DNA of 64,000 nucleotides from Haloarcula salina (GCF_010119195.1 NZ_WRXL01000003.1:1-64000); one strand, 5' to 3'. Positions 1 through 7,516 are shown, counted from the stretch's first letter. Numbers and translations: made by a program. Notes: a model not told the origin generated them from the sequence alone.

Positions 1-57
1 CGCTCGTGTACCTGATGCTGCCGAACTGTTTCGGTCATGAAACGGGCAGAAGCGGGA

Positions 58-132
58 TGGGCCCTGCCGGATTTGAACCAGCGCTCAATCGGTTATGAGC
101 CGATCGCTTTAACCAGACTAAGCTAAGGGCCC
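58..132 (-). tRNA. tRNA with CAU anticodon, probably tRNA-Ile2 (agmatidine-modified); elongator Met is the alternative
   Basis: On the minus strand a full cloverleaf folds. The acceptor stem is GGGCCC/GGGCCC, the T-loop is TTCAAAT closed by GCTGG/CCGGC, and the anticodon loop carries CAT at 97-95. The discriminator base is A at 58, and no CCA is encoded, so the tRNA depends on the CCA-adding enzyme encoded next door. Initiator tRNA is excluded by the fully paired acceptor and unlike T-arm. Choosing between elongator Met and the AUA-reading Ile tRNA rests on my memory that haloarchaeal Ile2 starts GGGCCC. No intron is seen. Confidence 0.85.
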
Positions 133-246
133 TCATCGGTGCTTCAGGAGTGTTCGTCTTTAGCCTGTCGGGTCCGAGTCAGGGGGTTTCGACTGCGAAG
201 CCGCCGTCGACAGAAGCACTTCGCGAAACGGAACCGTGATGAATGC

Positions 247-262
247 GAGAGAGAGAGAGAGA
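247..262. repeat. (GA)8 dinucleotide tract, pyrimidine tract 3' of tRNA-Asn
   Basis: Eight GA units lie 4 nt beyond the tRNA-Asn 3' end. On the transcribed strand this reads (TC)8. Pyrimidine-rich DNA directly after a tRNA may serve as the transcription end point. It is also a simple repeat prone to length variation between strains. Confidence 0.6.
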
Positions 263-266
263 ACGA

Positions 267-339
267 CGCCACCGCCAGGGCTCGAACCTGGGACAACCTG
301 GGTAACAACCAGGTGCTCTACCAACTGAGCTACGGCGGC
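267..339 (-). tRNA. tRNA-Asn(GTT)
   Basis: The acceptor stem GCCGCCG pairs with CGGTGGC (one G-U), the D-arm holds AGCTCAGTTGGTAGAGC, the anticodon loop is TTGTTAC with GTT in the middle, and the T-loop is TTCGAGC. The discriminator is G73, as expected for tRNA-Asn. It is 73 nt long with no intron and no encoded CCA. A TATA-like CTAATTACC lies upstream on the minus strand near 370-378. Confidence 0.95.
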
Positions 340-435
340 TCGTACGCATACTGTGCTTGCCACAGTTGGTAATTAGGGCTTTCGCTTCGGGCCGGCATCG
401 ACACGCTTTCACGCACTCTGCGAGTAGCCGGCGGT

Positions 436-1830
436 ATGAGCGACGAGTTCGACGCCGTCGTCGAGGCGGTTCGAGAGCGGATCTCGCCCACCGGCGACGA
501 GCGAGCGCGGTTACAGCGGGTCGCCGACGCCGTGATGGCCGACGCCGAGTCGGCGATCGCCGAGCTGCCGGTCGACGCCGAGGTCGTCCAGGTCGGATCG
601 ACGGCCCGCGGGACGTGGACCGCCGGCGACCGGGACGTGGACGTGTTCGTCTGCTTCCCGCCGTCGCTGGACCGGGAGACCCTGGAGGAGTACGGGCTGA
701 CCGTCGGCCACGCGGTGTTGCCGGAGGGGCGCGAGGAGTACGCCGAGCACCCCTACGTCGTCGGCGAGCGCGACGGCTACGCCGTCGATCTGGTCCCGTG
801 CTACGCGGTCGAATCGGCCACGGAGATCCAGTCGGCGGTGGACCGCACGCCATTTCACACGCGATATCTGGCGGCGCGACTGGGTGAAGACAGCGCCGGC
901 GACGTGCGCGTGGCCAAGCAGTTCCTGAAGGGCATCGGCGCGTACGGGAGCGATCTGCGGACTCGGGGGTTCTCGGGTTACCTGACCGAGCTGCTGGTAC
1001 TGGAGTACGGCGGCTTTCGCGGGCTGATCGAGGCGGCGGCGGACTGGCACCCGCCGGTCCGGCTGGACCCGGCGGACCACGGGGCGGCGACCTTCGACGA
1101 CCCGCTGGTGGTTATCGACCCGACGGACCCGGAGCGAAACGTCGCGGCTGTCTGTTCGACCGACAACGTCGCCCGGCTCCAGCACTACGCCCGCGACCTG
1201 CTCGACGACCCGCACACCGCCCTGTTCACGGCTCGCGAGCCCGAGCCGCTGGACGCGAGCGCAGTCGAGGCGGCCGTCGACCGACGGGCGACGACGCCGG
1301 TCGCGCTCCGGTTTGCGGCCCCGGACGTGGTGGAGGATCAGCTCTGGCCCCAGTTGCGCAAGTCGCTCGACGGTTTGCGGGGCGAACTCGACCGCCGCGG
1401 ATTCGACGTGTTCCGGGCGGCGGCGTTCGCCACGGACGGGGCCAGAAATTCCGCCGGATCCGGGACCGCAACGGGCGACGCCGTCCTGTTCATCGAACTC
1501 ACGGTCTCCGAACGCCCGGCCGTCGAGCGCCACGAGGGGCCGCCGGTCCACGTCCGCGAGCACGCCGGCGGCTTCTACGAGAAGTACGACAGTGACCCGG
1601 ACGTGGCCGGTCCCTTCATCGACGGCGACCGGTACGTCGTCGAGCGACCGCGGGAGTTCACCAGCGCGTCCGAGTTCCTGTCGAGTGACCGTGTCTTCGA
1701 CGTGGGGCTCGGGCCGCACGTCGAATCGGCGTTAGCCGACGGCTACGACCTGCTGGTCGGGACCGAGGTCGTAGCGCTGGCTGACGACTTCGGCGTCGAA
1801 CTGGCCCGTTACTTCGACCCGAAGCCCTGA
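436..1830 (+). CDS. cca: CCA-adding enzyme (archaeal class I tRNA nucleotidyltransferase)
   Basis: This cytoplasmic enzyme adds or repairs the 3'-terminal CCA of tRNAs using CTP and ATP. The 464-residue length matches archaeal class I enzymes. The nucleotidyltransferase core is visible as the G54-S55 helix turn followed by D65-R-D67-V-D69, where D67 and D69 would bind the catalytic metals. The central and C-terminal tRNA-binding parts follow without interruption. It sits beside two tRNA genes that lack encoded CCA, which fits its role. The last 22 nt overlap the 3' end of the convergent deacetylase gene. The ATG at 436 directly precedes the conserved start of the family. Confidence 0.95.
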   Translation: MSDEFDAVVEAVRERISPTGDERARLQRVADAVMADAESAIAELPVDAEVVQVGSTARGTWTAGDRDVDVFVCFPPSLDRETLEEYGLTVGHAVLPEGREEYAEHPYVVGERDGYAVDLVPCYAVESATEIQSAVDRTPFHTRYLAARLGEDSAGDVRVAKQFLKGIGAYGSDLRTRGFSGYLTELLVLEYGGFRGLIEAAADWHPPVRLDPADHGAATFDDPLVVIDPTDPERNVAAVCSTDNVARLQHYARDLLDDPHTALFTAREPEPLDASAVEAAVDRRATTPVALRFAAPDVVEDQLWPQLRKSLDGLRGELDRRGFDVFRAAAFATDGARNSAGSGTATGDAVLFIELTVSERPAVERHEGPPVHVREHAGGFYEKYDSDPDVAGPFIDGDRYVVERPREFTSASEFLSSDRVFDVGLGPHVESALADGYDLLVGTEVVALADDFGVELARYFDPKP

Positions 1831-2816
1831 TCGGCGAGCGCGTCGAGCACGTCGCGGGCGTCGTCGCTGACCTCGTCGTCGGGCTCCATCGGCTGGTAGC
1901 CGTCGAACACCTCGTGGACGGTGGTCAGCGAGTCGGCGAGCGTGTCCAGCCCGTAGCCGCCTTCGAGAACGAAGCCCAGGTCGGCCCCGCAGGCGTCGGC
2001 GAGCGTGCGCACGCGGTCGGTCATCGCGCCGTAGCCCTCGGTCGAGACGCGCATTCTGGAGATGGGGTCGTGTTCGTGGGCGTCGAAGCCGGCGCTGATG
2101 AGCAGCAGGTCGGGGTCGTAGTCGCGGATCGCCGGGGCGAGGCACTCGTCGATGGCGGCGAGGTAGTCGGCGGTGTCGGCCCCCGGCTTGTACTTCACGT
2201 TGAGGTTCGTGCCGTCGGCGTCGCCCGTGCCGGTCTCGTCGACGTCGCCGGTGCCGGGGTACAGTCCGTCCTCGTGGATCGAGGCGTAGAACACGTCCGG
2301 GCGGTCGTAGAAGATGTCCTGCGTGCCGTTGCCGTGGTGGACGTCCCAGTCGAAGACGGCGACGCGCTCCGCGTCGGCTTCGAGGGCCGCCTGCGCGGCG
2401 ACTGCGACGTTGTTGATGAAGCAAAAGCCCATGGCGTCGTCGCCGACGGCGTGGTGGCCCGGCGGTCGGCCGAGCGCGAAGGGCGTGTCGCGGCCGTCGT
2501 CGCCGGCGAGCGCGGACTCAGCGGCCCAGACGGCGAGTCCGGCGGCGGCGAGCGCGGCGTCCCAGGTTGCCTCGACGGCGACGGTGTCGGCATCCCAGTT
2601 CCCGCCGCCCTCCTCGCAGAACGTCCGGAACTCGTCGATGTAGTCCGCCCCGTGGACCTCGGTGACGAGGTCGACGTCGACGTCGCTCGCGGCGACGTAC
2701 TCGACGCCGTGGTGTTCCTTGAGCGCGCGCCGTATCGCTCGAAGTCTGTCAGGGCTCTCGGGGTGTCGCGGGCCGGTGTCGTGGTCCAGACAGACTTCGC
2801 GGTAGCCGAAGTTCAT
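1809..2816 (-). CDS. hdaI: Histone deacetylase family protein (class II type, HdaI-like)
   Basis: A zinc hydrolase of the arginase/deacetylase fold that removes acetyl groups from lysines or other amines. Visible active-site elements are H121-H122 in RPPGHH, the D158-V-H160 zinc ligands in FDWDVHH, D245 in SAGFDAH, and the GGY motif ending at Y288. The 335-residue length is normal for prokaryotic members. Its ATG abuts the stop of the upstream histone gene with no base between, so the two are very likely translated from one mRNA. The Haloferax homologue is reported as important for growth. Whether the natural substrate is the histone, another protein or a small acetylated amine cannot be told from sequence. 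Confidence 0.93.
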   Translation of the reverse strand: MNFGYREVCLDHDTGPRHPESPDRLRAIRRALKEHHGVEYVAASDVDVDLVTEVHGADYIDEFRTFCEEGGGNWDADTVAVEATWDAALAAAGLAVWAAESALAGDDGRDTPFALGRPPGHHAVGDDAMGFCFINNVAVAAQAALEADAERVAVFDWDVHHGNGTQDIFYDRPDVFYASIHEDGLYPGTGDVDETGTGDADGTNLNVKYKPGADTADYLAAIDECLAPAIRDYDPDLLLISAGFDAHEHDPISRMRVSTEGYGAMTDRVRTLADACGADLGFVLEGGYGLDTLADSLTTVHEVFDGYQPMEPDDEVSDDARDVLDALADQGFGSK

Positions 2817-3254
2817 TCAGTAGTACGTGGCGAGTTCGAAGTAGGTTTCCACGTCCGCTGCCTTGATGGTTCGGCGGTCAGCGTGACGGGCCAACGCCGC
2901 GGCCGCCGCGGCCGTGTCGTCGGCGTACGTTTCGAGGATCGACGCCAGCGCGACGCGGGCGTCCATGGCGACGCGGTAGTCGTCGTCGATGTCGAGCCTG
3001 GCGATGCGGTCGACCGGGGCGACGGGGAGTTCGAGTCCGTCTTTCTCCGGGACCCCCTCGACACCGAAGTCGGCAGGCATCAGCGTCTTCCGGCCGTCGG
3101 CCGTGGCCTCCTCGGCCGCCGAGACGGCCAGCGCGGCCCCGTGGTCCTGTATCCGGCGAGCCAGTTCCTCCGCAGCATCGGCACTCACCCGGAGTCCGTC
3201 CGCGTTCCGTCGAATGACTGCATCCACCGGGGCGAACGGTAGCTCGACACTCAT
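2817..3254 (-). CDS. hstA: Haloarchaeal doublet histone (two fused histone folds)
   Basis: This 145-residue protein contains two histone-fold repeats. Each starts with ELP(F/V)APVDRI-like residues (about 4-15 and 75-86) and ends with an R-K/R-T...AAD/PAD loop (about 55-63 and 127-135). Haloarchaeal histones are known to be such end-to-end fusions, and their role as chromatin or regulator is debated. The protein is very acidic and has only three lysines (K56, K71, K131). The start is the ATG at 3254; the extra in-frame codon upstream is TTG. A CTTAAGA TATA box 28 nt upstream implies a leaderless transcript. It is co-transcribed with the deacetylase and lies next to the ssDNA-binding protein gene. 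Confidence 0.93.
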   Translation of the reverse strand: MSVELPFAPVDAVIRRNADGLRVSADAAEELARRIQDHGAALAVSAAEEATADGRKTLMPADFGVEGVPEKDGLELPVAPVDRIARLDIDDDYRVAMDARVALASILETYADDTAAAAAALARHADRRTIKAADVETYFELATYY

Positions 3255-3277
3255 ACGCAAACCCGGGAGTGTTGCGG

Positions 3278-3285
3278 TCTTAAGA
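3278..3285 (-). promoter_or_regulatory. TATA box of the histone-deacetylase operon
   Basis: The minus strand reads CTTAAGA centred about 28 nt before the histone ATG. That spacing predicts transcription starting at or within a base or two of the start codon. A matching CTTAAG box precedes the neighbouring RPA gene at 4785-4790. Confidence 0.6.
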
Positions 3286-3309
3286 GTTTCCGTAGCGCCG
3301 CTCGGCGAC

Positions 3310-4755
3310 TCAGAACACGTCCTCGGCGTCGAGGCGGTCGTCGCGGAGCTCGCCGCGGACCGTCACCTCCTGACCGAGCTGGACGCGCTCGCCGGTCTCG
3401 ACGCTCATCGTCTGCTCGCCGTCGTCGAGAACGACGGGGTCGCCGGTCTGGACGACGGTGCCGGTGAACTCGACCTGCTGGCCCGCGCTCTGGGCGGCGT
3501 CGCCCGTGGTGCCCGCGTCGGGTGCATCCGCACTCTGGGACGCCTCGTCAGCGGCCCCGCCGTCGCCGTCCGCGAACGACGAGAGGCCGGCGTTCGCCGA
3601 GTCGTCGGCGTCCGCGCCGGGCGCTGCACCGCCGGTGTTCAGGTTCGCGCCGTCGTCGAGGACGACGACCGTCGACTGCCAGCCGGCGGAGGCCTCCTTG
3701 TCGTCCTGCCAGCCGTCCTGGATCTCCACGTCGGCCGCCAGCACCTCGTCGCCCGGCGCGATCTCGGCGTCGGCCTTGTCGCCCCACAGCGCCACGCGGA
3801 TGTCGCCGGTGGCGTCCTGGATGCGGACGTTGCGAACCTGGCCCTCGCTGCCGTCGTCCCGGTCGAACGTCCGCTTTGGGTCGGCCGAGCGGACGACGCC
3901 GGCGATGTCGACCGTGTCGCCGATCTCGACGCGCTCGATCGCGTCCGCCTCCGGTTCGAAGGCCACGTCCTCGTCGACCTCGTCGACCGCGCCCTGGTCG
4001 CCGACGTGCAGTTCCAGCGCGCCGTCGCGCTCGCGAACGTAGCCGTCCACGACTTCGACGGCCGCCCCAGCGTCGAGTTCCTCGGCGCGGTCGGCCCGGT
4101 CGTCCCACAGCGTGACCCGGATGCGGCCCGTCTCGTCGCCGAGCGTGAGGTTCGCGACCCGTCCCTCGCTGCCGTCGTCCCGGTCGAACGTCCGGATCGA
4201 GTCGGTGTCGAGGACGAGCCCCCGAAGCGTCACGTCCGACTGGCCCATCGTCAGCGAGTCGATGGACGAGCCGCCGCCCGGCTCCACGTCGATCTCGGCG
4301 TCCTCGTCGGGTTCGGCCTTGTCGACGGACACTTCCAGCCCGTTGTAGCCGTCCTTCGGCCGGCCCTTGACGCGCAGCACGTCGCCGACCTCCAGTCCCC
4401 CGTCGTCGATGTCGACGGCCTGGCCGTCCCAGAACGCCAGCCGGACGCTCCCGGTCTCGTCGGCGGCCTCGATGTTGATGACGCGGCCGTCCTCGTCCTC
4501 GCCGTCGCGCTCGAACGTGCGCAGGTCGCCGACCGACAGCACCTTCGCCAGGAACTTCACCTCGTTCATCCCCGGTTCGACGTCGGCGATGGCGTTGACC
4601 TCGTTCTCGTTGAGTTCGTGGGCGAGCAACATCGCGGCCGTCTCCTCGTCCGCGAGCCCACCCATCTGCTCGACCTTCTCCTCGACGGCCTCGCGGAACT
4701 CCTCCTCGGAGACGTCCGTCTCGAGATCCGCGTAGATATCCTCTATCGCACCCAT
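3310..4755 (-). CDS. rpa2: RPA-like single-stranded DNA-binding protein with several OB folds
   Basis: Binds and protects single-stranded DNA during replication and repair. The 481 residues contain at least three OB-fold units, marked by repeated strings such as FDRDDGSEG followed by a strand like IRVALW or IRVTLW (around residues 65-110, 170-220 and 265-320). An acidic, alanine-rich linker (about 350-435) and a short C-terminal OB-like segment follow. The N-terminal 60 residues are helical. No zinc-ribbon cysteines are present, which suits the Haloferax RPA2 type that stands alone rather than the RPA1/RPA3 types paired with associated proteins. It lies upstream of the histone gene on the same strand with a short gap, so read-through is possible. 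Confidence 0.88.
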   Translation of the reverse strand: MGAIEDIYADLETDVSEEEFREAVEEKVEQMGGLADEETAAMLLAHELNENEVNAIADVEPGMNEVKFLAKVLSVGDLRTFERDGEDEDGRVINIEAADETGSVRLAFWDGQAVDIDDGGLEVGDVLRVKGRPKDGYNGLEVSVDKAEPDEDAEIDVEPGGGSSIDSLTMGQSDVTLRGLVLDTDSIRTFDRDDGSEGRVANLTLGDETGRIRVTLWDDRADRAEELDAGAAVEVVDGYVRERDGALELHVGDQGAVDEVDEDVAFEPEADAIERVEIGDTVDIAGVVRSADPKRTFDRDDGSEGQVRNVRIQDATGDIRVALWGDKADAEIAPGDEVLAADVEIQDGWQDDKEASAGWQSTVVVLDDGANLNTGGAAPGADADDSANAGLSSFADGDGGAADEASQSADAPDAGTTGDAAQSAGQQVEFTGTVVQTGDPVVLDDGEQTMSVETGERVQLGQEVTVRGELRDDRLDAEDVF

Positions 4756-4782
4756 CTATCTATGGGACGCAAGGTTGGGGCG

Positions 4783-4880
4783 CGCTTAAGCGTTGTCGTT
4801 GGGCGGTCGTACGGCCGCTGTCCGTCGGTTTCGCGGTCCGGTGGTCCATCACCTCCGTCTGCCCGCGGGATGGGATATAA
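4783..4880 (-). promoter_or_regulatory. Two candidate promoters for the RPA gene
   Basis: Reading on the minus strand, CGCTTAAGCG at 4792-4783 lies about 33 nt before the RPA ATG and would give a near-leaderless mRNA. A second strong TATA, TTTATATC, lies at 4879-4872 and would give a leader of roughly 90 nt. The same 4872-4880 element read on the plus strand (GATATAAAC) would fire antisense into the lipoprotein gene, where I see no plus-strand gene. Confidence 0.45.
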
Positions 4881-4923
4881 ACGCTCGGCCGCGGCCGGGG
4901 TCACGCGAAGGGAGGGCCGACAC

Positions 4924-5394
4924 TCAGCGCGTCGCCGTCGCCGCCGTCGTCGGCCCGTCGCCGTGGTCGTGCGTGACCGTGACCGAGCCCGGGAGCCCAC
5001 CGTCGACCGTCACGACCGCGCGGTAGTCGATCTCGACGATCGCCTGGGTACAGCCGTCGCCCGCTCCCTCGCGGTCGGTGGTCGCCACTGCAATCGTCAG
5101 TTCGTCGGCGTCGCCGTCGTACGACACGCCGGCCAGTTCCGCCGTCTTGCAGCCGTTGGCGCCCCAGATGGTCCCCTCGGCGACGACCGTTCCGTCCCCG
5201 AACGTGACGGTCGCGTCGCTCGCCTGCGTGCCCGAGGCGCGTCCGGTGACAGTGAACTGGGTGTCGGTCACACTCGGCCCTTCGGCCGGACTCCCCGTGG
5301 GCGTTTCGCCGGACCCCGGCCCGCCGTCGAGACAGCCGGCGACCACCGCTGTTCCGGCCGCTCCGACAGACCGTACGAACTGTCGCCGTCTCAT
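4924..5394 (-). CDS. Small Tat-type lipoprotein of unknown function
   Basis: Starts MRRRQFVRSVGAAG and reaches a lipobox VVAGC at about residue 21, the usual arrangement for haloarchaeal lipoproteins exported by Tat and anchored through the lipidated cysteine. About 135 mature residues follow: a Thr/Gly/Ser-rich linker, then beta-rich sequence with two later cysteines (in GANGCKTAE and GDGCTQAI) that could form a disulfide. I do not recognise a family. The ATG at 5394 is chosen because it starts the signal peptide. An in-frame extension to 5439 adds 15 Ser/Arg-rich residues with no signal character. Confidence 0.75.
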   Translation of the reverse strand: MRRRQFVRSVGAAGTAVVAGCLDGGPGSGETPTGSPAEGPSVTDTQFTVTGRASGTQASDATVTFGDGTVVAEGTIWGANGCKTAELAGVSYDGDADELTIAVATTDREGAGDGCTQAIVEIDYRAVVTVDGGLPGSVTVTHDHGDGPTTAATATR

Positions 5395-5495
5395 ACTCGA
5401 TGGTGTGCGGGTACGTGAAAGGTCCTGTCGGTGGCTCAAACGCGCCTTTCAGCGAGGTGTGTCCACCCGTCGCGTGGCGGTGGCCGAACCGTCAC

Positions 5496-5506
5496 CCTTT
5501 TTAGAG
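5496..5506 (+). promoter_or_regulatory. TATA box of tRNA-Arg
   Basis: CCTTTTTAGAG lies 23-33 nt upstream of the mature tRNA 5' end, the expected archaeal box A position, followed by a short leader. Confidence 0.55.
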
Positions 5507-5528
5507 GGACCACCCTCTCTCGATATGA

Positions 5529-5601
5529 GTCCGGATAGGGTAGTGGACTATCCTCTTGGCTTGCGGAGCCAGGGACCGGAGTTCAAATCTCCGTCCGGAC
5601 G
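5529..5601 (+). tRNA. tRNA-Arg(GCG)
   Basis: The acceptor GTCCGGA pairs perfectly with TCCGGAC, the anticodon loop TTGCGGA carries GCG, and the T-loop is TTCAAAT. The discriminator is G73 at 5601. It is 73 nt long with no intron and no encoded CCA. Its last 21 nt are repeated exactly 133 bp downstream. Confidence 0.95.
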
Positions 5602-5655
5602 TTTCCTGCCGACGCAATTCGCCGAGCGACAGCGAGGCAACTGCGTCGGTGAAAC
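5601..5655 (+). repeat. Long imperfect inverted repeat directly after tRNA-Arg
   Basis: GTTTC at 5601-5605 pairs with GAAAC at 5651-5655, and CCGACGCA at 5609-5616 pairs perfectly with TGCGTCGG at 5642-5649. Inside the loop, GCC and GGC can pair again. It starts on the tRNA discriminator base, so it could act in transcript ending or 3' processing. It could also be the foot of a lost mobile element. Confidence 0.7.
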
Positions 5656-5713
5656 GCCACGCGGAGATGTGAGCAGACGAGGAACGCGCAGCGAAGCGAG
5701 CATTTCTCGACGT

Positions 5714-5734
5714 GTTCAAATCTCCGTCCGGACG
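5714..5734 (+). repeat. Exact 21-bp copy of the tRNA-Arg 3' end (candidate att site)
   Basis: Positions 5714-5734 repeat 5581-5601 (T-loop, 3' T-stem, 3' acceptor strand and discriminator) without mismatch. The flanks on both sides differ. Archaeal integrases commonly recombine at tRNA 3' ends and leave such direct repeats as attL/attR. No integrase lies between the copies (112 bp apart), so this would be a scar or a cryptic secondary att site. Confidence 0.8.
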
Positions 5735-5806
5735 GTCACTGCATTCACGACCGGCCGCGCTCGGTGGGTCGGTGTGGTTTTCCGACTGTGCGGTCAATCT
5801 CCGAGT

Positions 5807-6418
5807 ATGCGCGACCATCTCCGGGCGGGCATCGCCGTCTACAACGAGGGCCGCTACCACGCCGCACACGACGCGTGGGAGGACTACTGGCTGGTCCTCG
5901 GTTCTGGTGACGACGAGCGCTTTCTCCACGGCCTCATCCAGTTCACGGCGGTCGTCCACCACGCCACGCGGGAGAACTGGTCCGGCGCGGAGGGCCTGGC
6001 CGAGAGCGCGGGCGAGTACCTCGCCGATCTCCCGGACCCCTACCGCGGCGTCGCGCTGGCGGACGTGCGGGCCCTCCTCGCCGAGACGGCGGCCGACCCG
6101 CGCTTTGCGGGGCGAGTCGAACCGCCGGTGCTGACACACGAGGGCGAGGCGCTGGACTACGACGCGCTCGACTTCGAGGCGACGGCCGTCGCCGCCGGTG
6201 TCCTGGCCGAAGCCGACGGCTACGACGAGAATGTCGTCGACACGGCGGTCGACTATGCGCGGGACGAACTCGGTGGGGAGGGCGGCGAGCGGTTCGTGGG
6301 GATGCTGTTCTCGTTCGTCCGCGAGCGCGACCAGCGACCAGTGGTCTATCAGCGACTGCGTGACCACGTCCAGCGGGAGCGGCAGAAAGACGACGACGTG
6401 CGCGGGCTGTTCGACTGA
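5807..6418 (+). CDS. DUF309 family protein
   Basis: A 203-residue, probably cytoplasmic, all-helical protein. The N-terminal third has the DUF309 signature: GIAVYNEGRYHAAHDAWE followed by LHGLIQFTAVVHHA (residues about 6-55), a two-helix motif with conserved His, Glu and Trp whose biochemical role is unknown. The rest is helical and more variable, ending in a charged tail. The ATG at 5807 begins the conserved domain; the open frame further upstream passes through the tRNA gene and is not coding. No operon partner is evident, as the downstream gene is convergent. Confidence 0.85.
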   Translation: MRDHLRAGIAVYNEGRYHAAHDAWEDYWLVLGSGDDERFLHGLIQFTAVVHHATRENWSGAEGLAESAGEYLADLPDPYRGVALADVRALLAETAADPRFAGRVEPPVLTHEGEALDYDALDFEATAVAAGVLAEADGYDENVVDTAVDYARDELGGEGGERFVGMLFSFVRERDQRPVVYQRLRDHVQRERQKDDDVRGLFD

Positions 6419-6436
6419 ATAATTCTGATACCGGCG

Positions 6437-6643
6437 TTAGCGGAACGGCTCACCACGCTGTCGTTCGTACCACCAGTGTAATAAATAGAAGAAGAAAGTC
6501 AGAATGAGAAAGGCACCAACTATTCCGATGAGATCGCCAAAACCCACCACTTCTTCGGAGATTATACTGTAAACTAATCCACCGGCCATTCCAGCGATTA
6601 CTGTCTCCCCTGCTTTTGTACCGGTATACAACAAATCAACCAT
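6437..6643 (-). CDS. Small two-helix membrane protein in an AT-rich patch
   Basis: A 68-residue protein with two hydrophobic segments: about 15-30 (VIAGMAGGLVYSII) and 38-57 (LIGIVGAFLILTFFFYLL). A basic C-terminal tail, WYERQRGEPFR, follows. The gene is markedly AT-rich compared with its neighbours, with codons such as ATT, AAA and TTT that the surrounding genes avoid. This hints at recent arrival or relaxed selection. It resembles small orphan membrane proteins common in haloarchaea; I cannot assign a family. It stands alone between convergent DUF309 and the Azf gene. Confidence 0.6.
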   Translation of the reverse strand: MVDLLYTGTKAGETVIAGMAGGLVYSIISEEVVGFGDLIGIVGAFLILTFFFYLLHWWYERQRGEPFR

Positions 6644-6669
6644 CGTCTACTCTGTGCTCAGAGTGATAC

Positions 6670-7443
6670 TCAGGCGTCCGGTTCGGCGACGCGCTCGTCG
6701 CCGTCGAAGTGCGCGGAGTTGTCCTGCGGATCGTAGCCGAGCACGTCCTTCGCCCGCTCGATGGAGTAGTACTTGCGGTCGTTGTCGGAGATGCCGTAGA
6801 CGATCTCGAAGCCGTAGTCGGCCTCCAGCGCGCACTCGTGGATGTGGGCGCAGTCGCGGTAGGAGAGCCACATCGCCTGTCCGCGCTCGTAGTCGATCGG
6901 CGGGTGGCCGCGGGTGAGGTTGCCGATGCGGATGTTGCAGACGGAGATGTCGTGTTCGTCGTGGTAGTAGCGCCCGAGGACCTCTCCGGTGGCCTTCGAG
7001 ACGCCGTAGAGGTTGCCGGGGCGGGGCAGTTCCGTGCCGTCGAGGCGGTAGTCGTCGGCGGTGCGATACATCTCCGGCGTGCGCTCGTCGGTCTCGAACG
7101 CCCCCACGGCGTGGTTCGAGGAGGCGAAGACGAACTTCTCGACGCCCTCCGCGACGGCGGCCTCGTACATCTTCTGGGTCCCGTCGATGTTGTTCGAGAG
7201 GACGGAGTCCCAGGGGGCCTCCGGGCGGGGGTCACCGGCGAGGTGGACGACGGCGCCGACGCCGTCCATCGCCGCTCCCACGTCGTCTTCGCTACTGACG
7301 TCGCCGACGAGGTAGTCGTGGTCGGGCTCCTCGGCGGGCGGGCTGTGGAACATGAGCTTCCACTCGTAGGCGTCCCCGATGCCTTCGAGGATGGCCGCCC
7401 CCACAGCGCCGCCAGCGCCGGTGAGCAGAACCGGGTCGTCCAT
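6670..7443 (-). CDS. azf: NAD-dependent glucose-6-phosphate dehydrogenase, Azf type (SDR/epimerase superfamily)
   Basis: A 257-residue extended short-chain dehydrogenase. It has the Rossmann motif TGAGGAVG (residues 8-15), the VVHLAG strand (65-70), S109 and the catalytic Y146-xxx-K150 in LYGVSK. In Haloferax volcanii a homologous epimerase-like protein was shown to be the glucose-6-phosphate dehydrogenase (archaeal Zwischenferment) of an oxidative pentose phosphate pathway. Its chromosomal neighbourhood there also includes the histone, RPA and deacetylase genes, which supports the match. UDP-sugar epimerase is the fallback. The ATG at 7443 is chosen because it starts right before the Rossmann strand; the 40-residue upstream extension is not conserved in character. 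Confidence 0.8.
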   Translation of the reverse strand: MDDPVLLTGAGGAVGAAILEGIGDAYEWKLMFHSPPAEEPDHDYLVGDVSSEDDVGAAMDGVGAVVHLAGDPRPEAPWDSVLSNNIDGTQKMYEAAVAEGVEKFVFASSNHAVGAFETDERTPEMYRTADDYRLDGTELPRPGNLYGVSKATGEVLGRYYHDEHDISVCNIRIGNLTRGHPPIDYERGQAMWLSYRDCAHIHECALEADYGFEIVYGISDNDRKYYSIERAKDVLGYDPQDNSAHFDGDERVAEPDA

Positions 7444-7516
7444 TCGAGTGTAAGATACGCCGCCCCCAATAGGTAGCTTGCGGTTCGCTTTTGTGTCGTG
7501 CCGGCGATCCGACGCT

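Noticed and set aside
160-363. Minus-strand frame containing AAVAQLVEHLVV and PGSSPGG
   Set aside because: It is tRNA-Asn translated as protein, a common annotation artefact.
511-1719. 402-codon open frame antisense to cca
   Set aside because: It lies wholly within cca, is Arg/Val/Asp-rich as expected of a reverse-strand shadow in GC-rich DNA, and has no recognisable motif.
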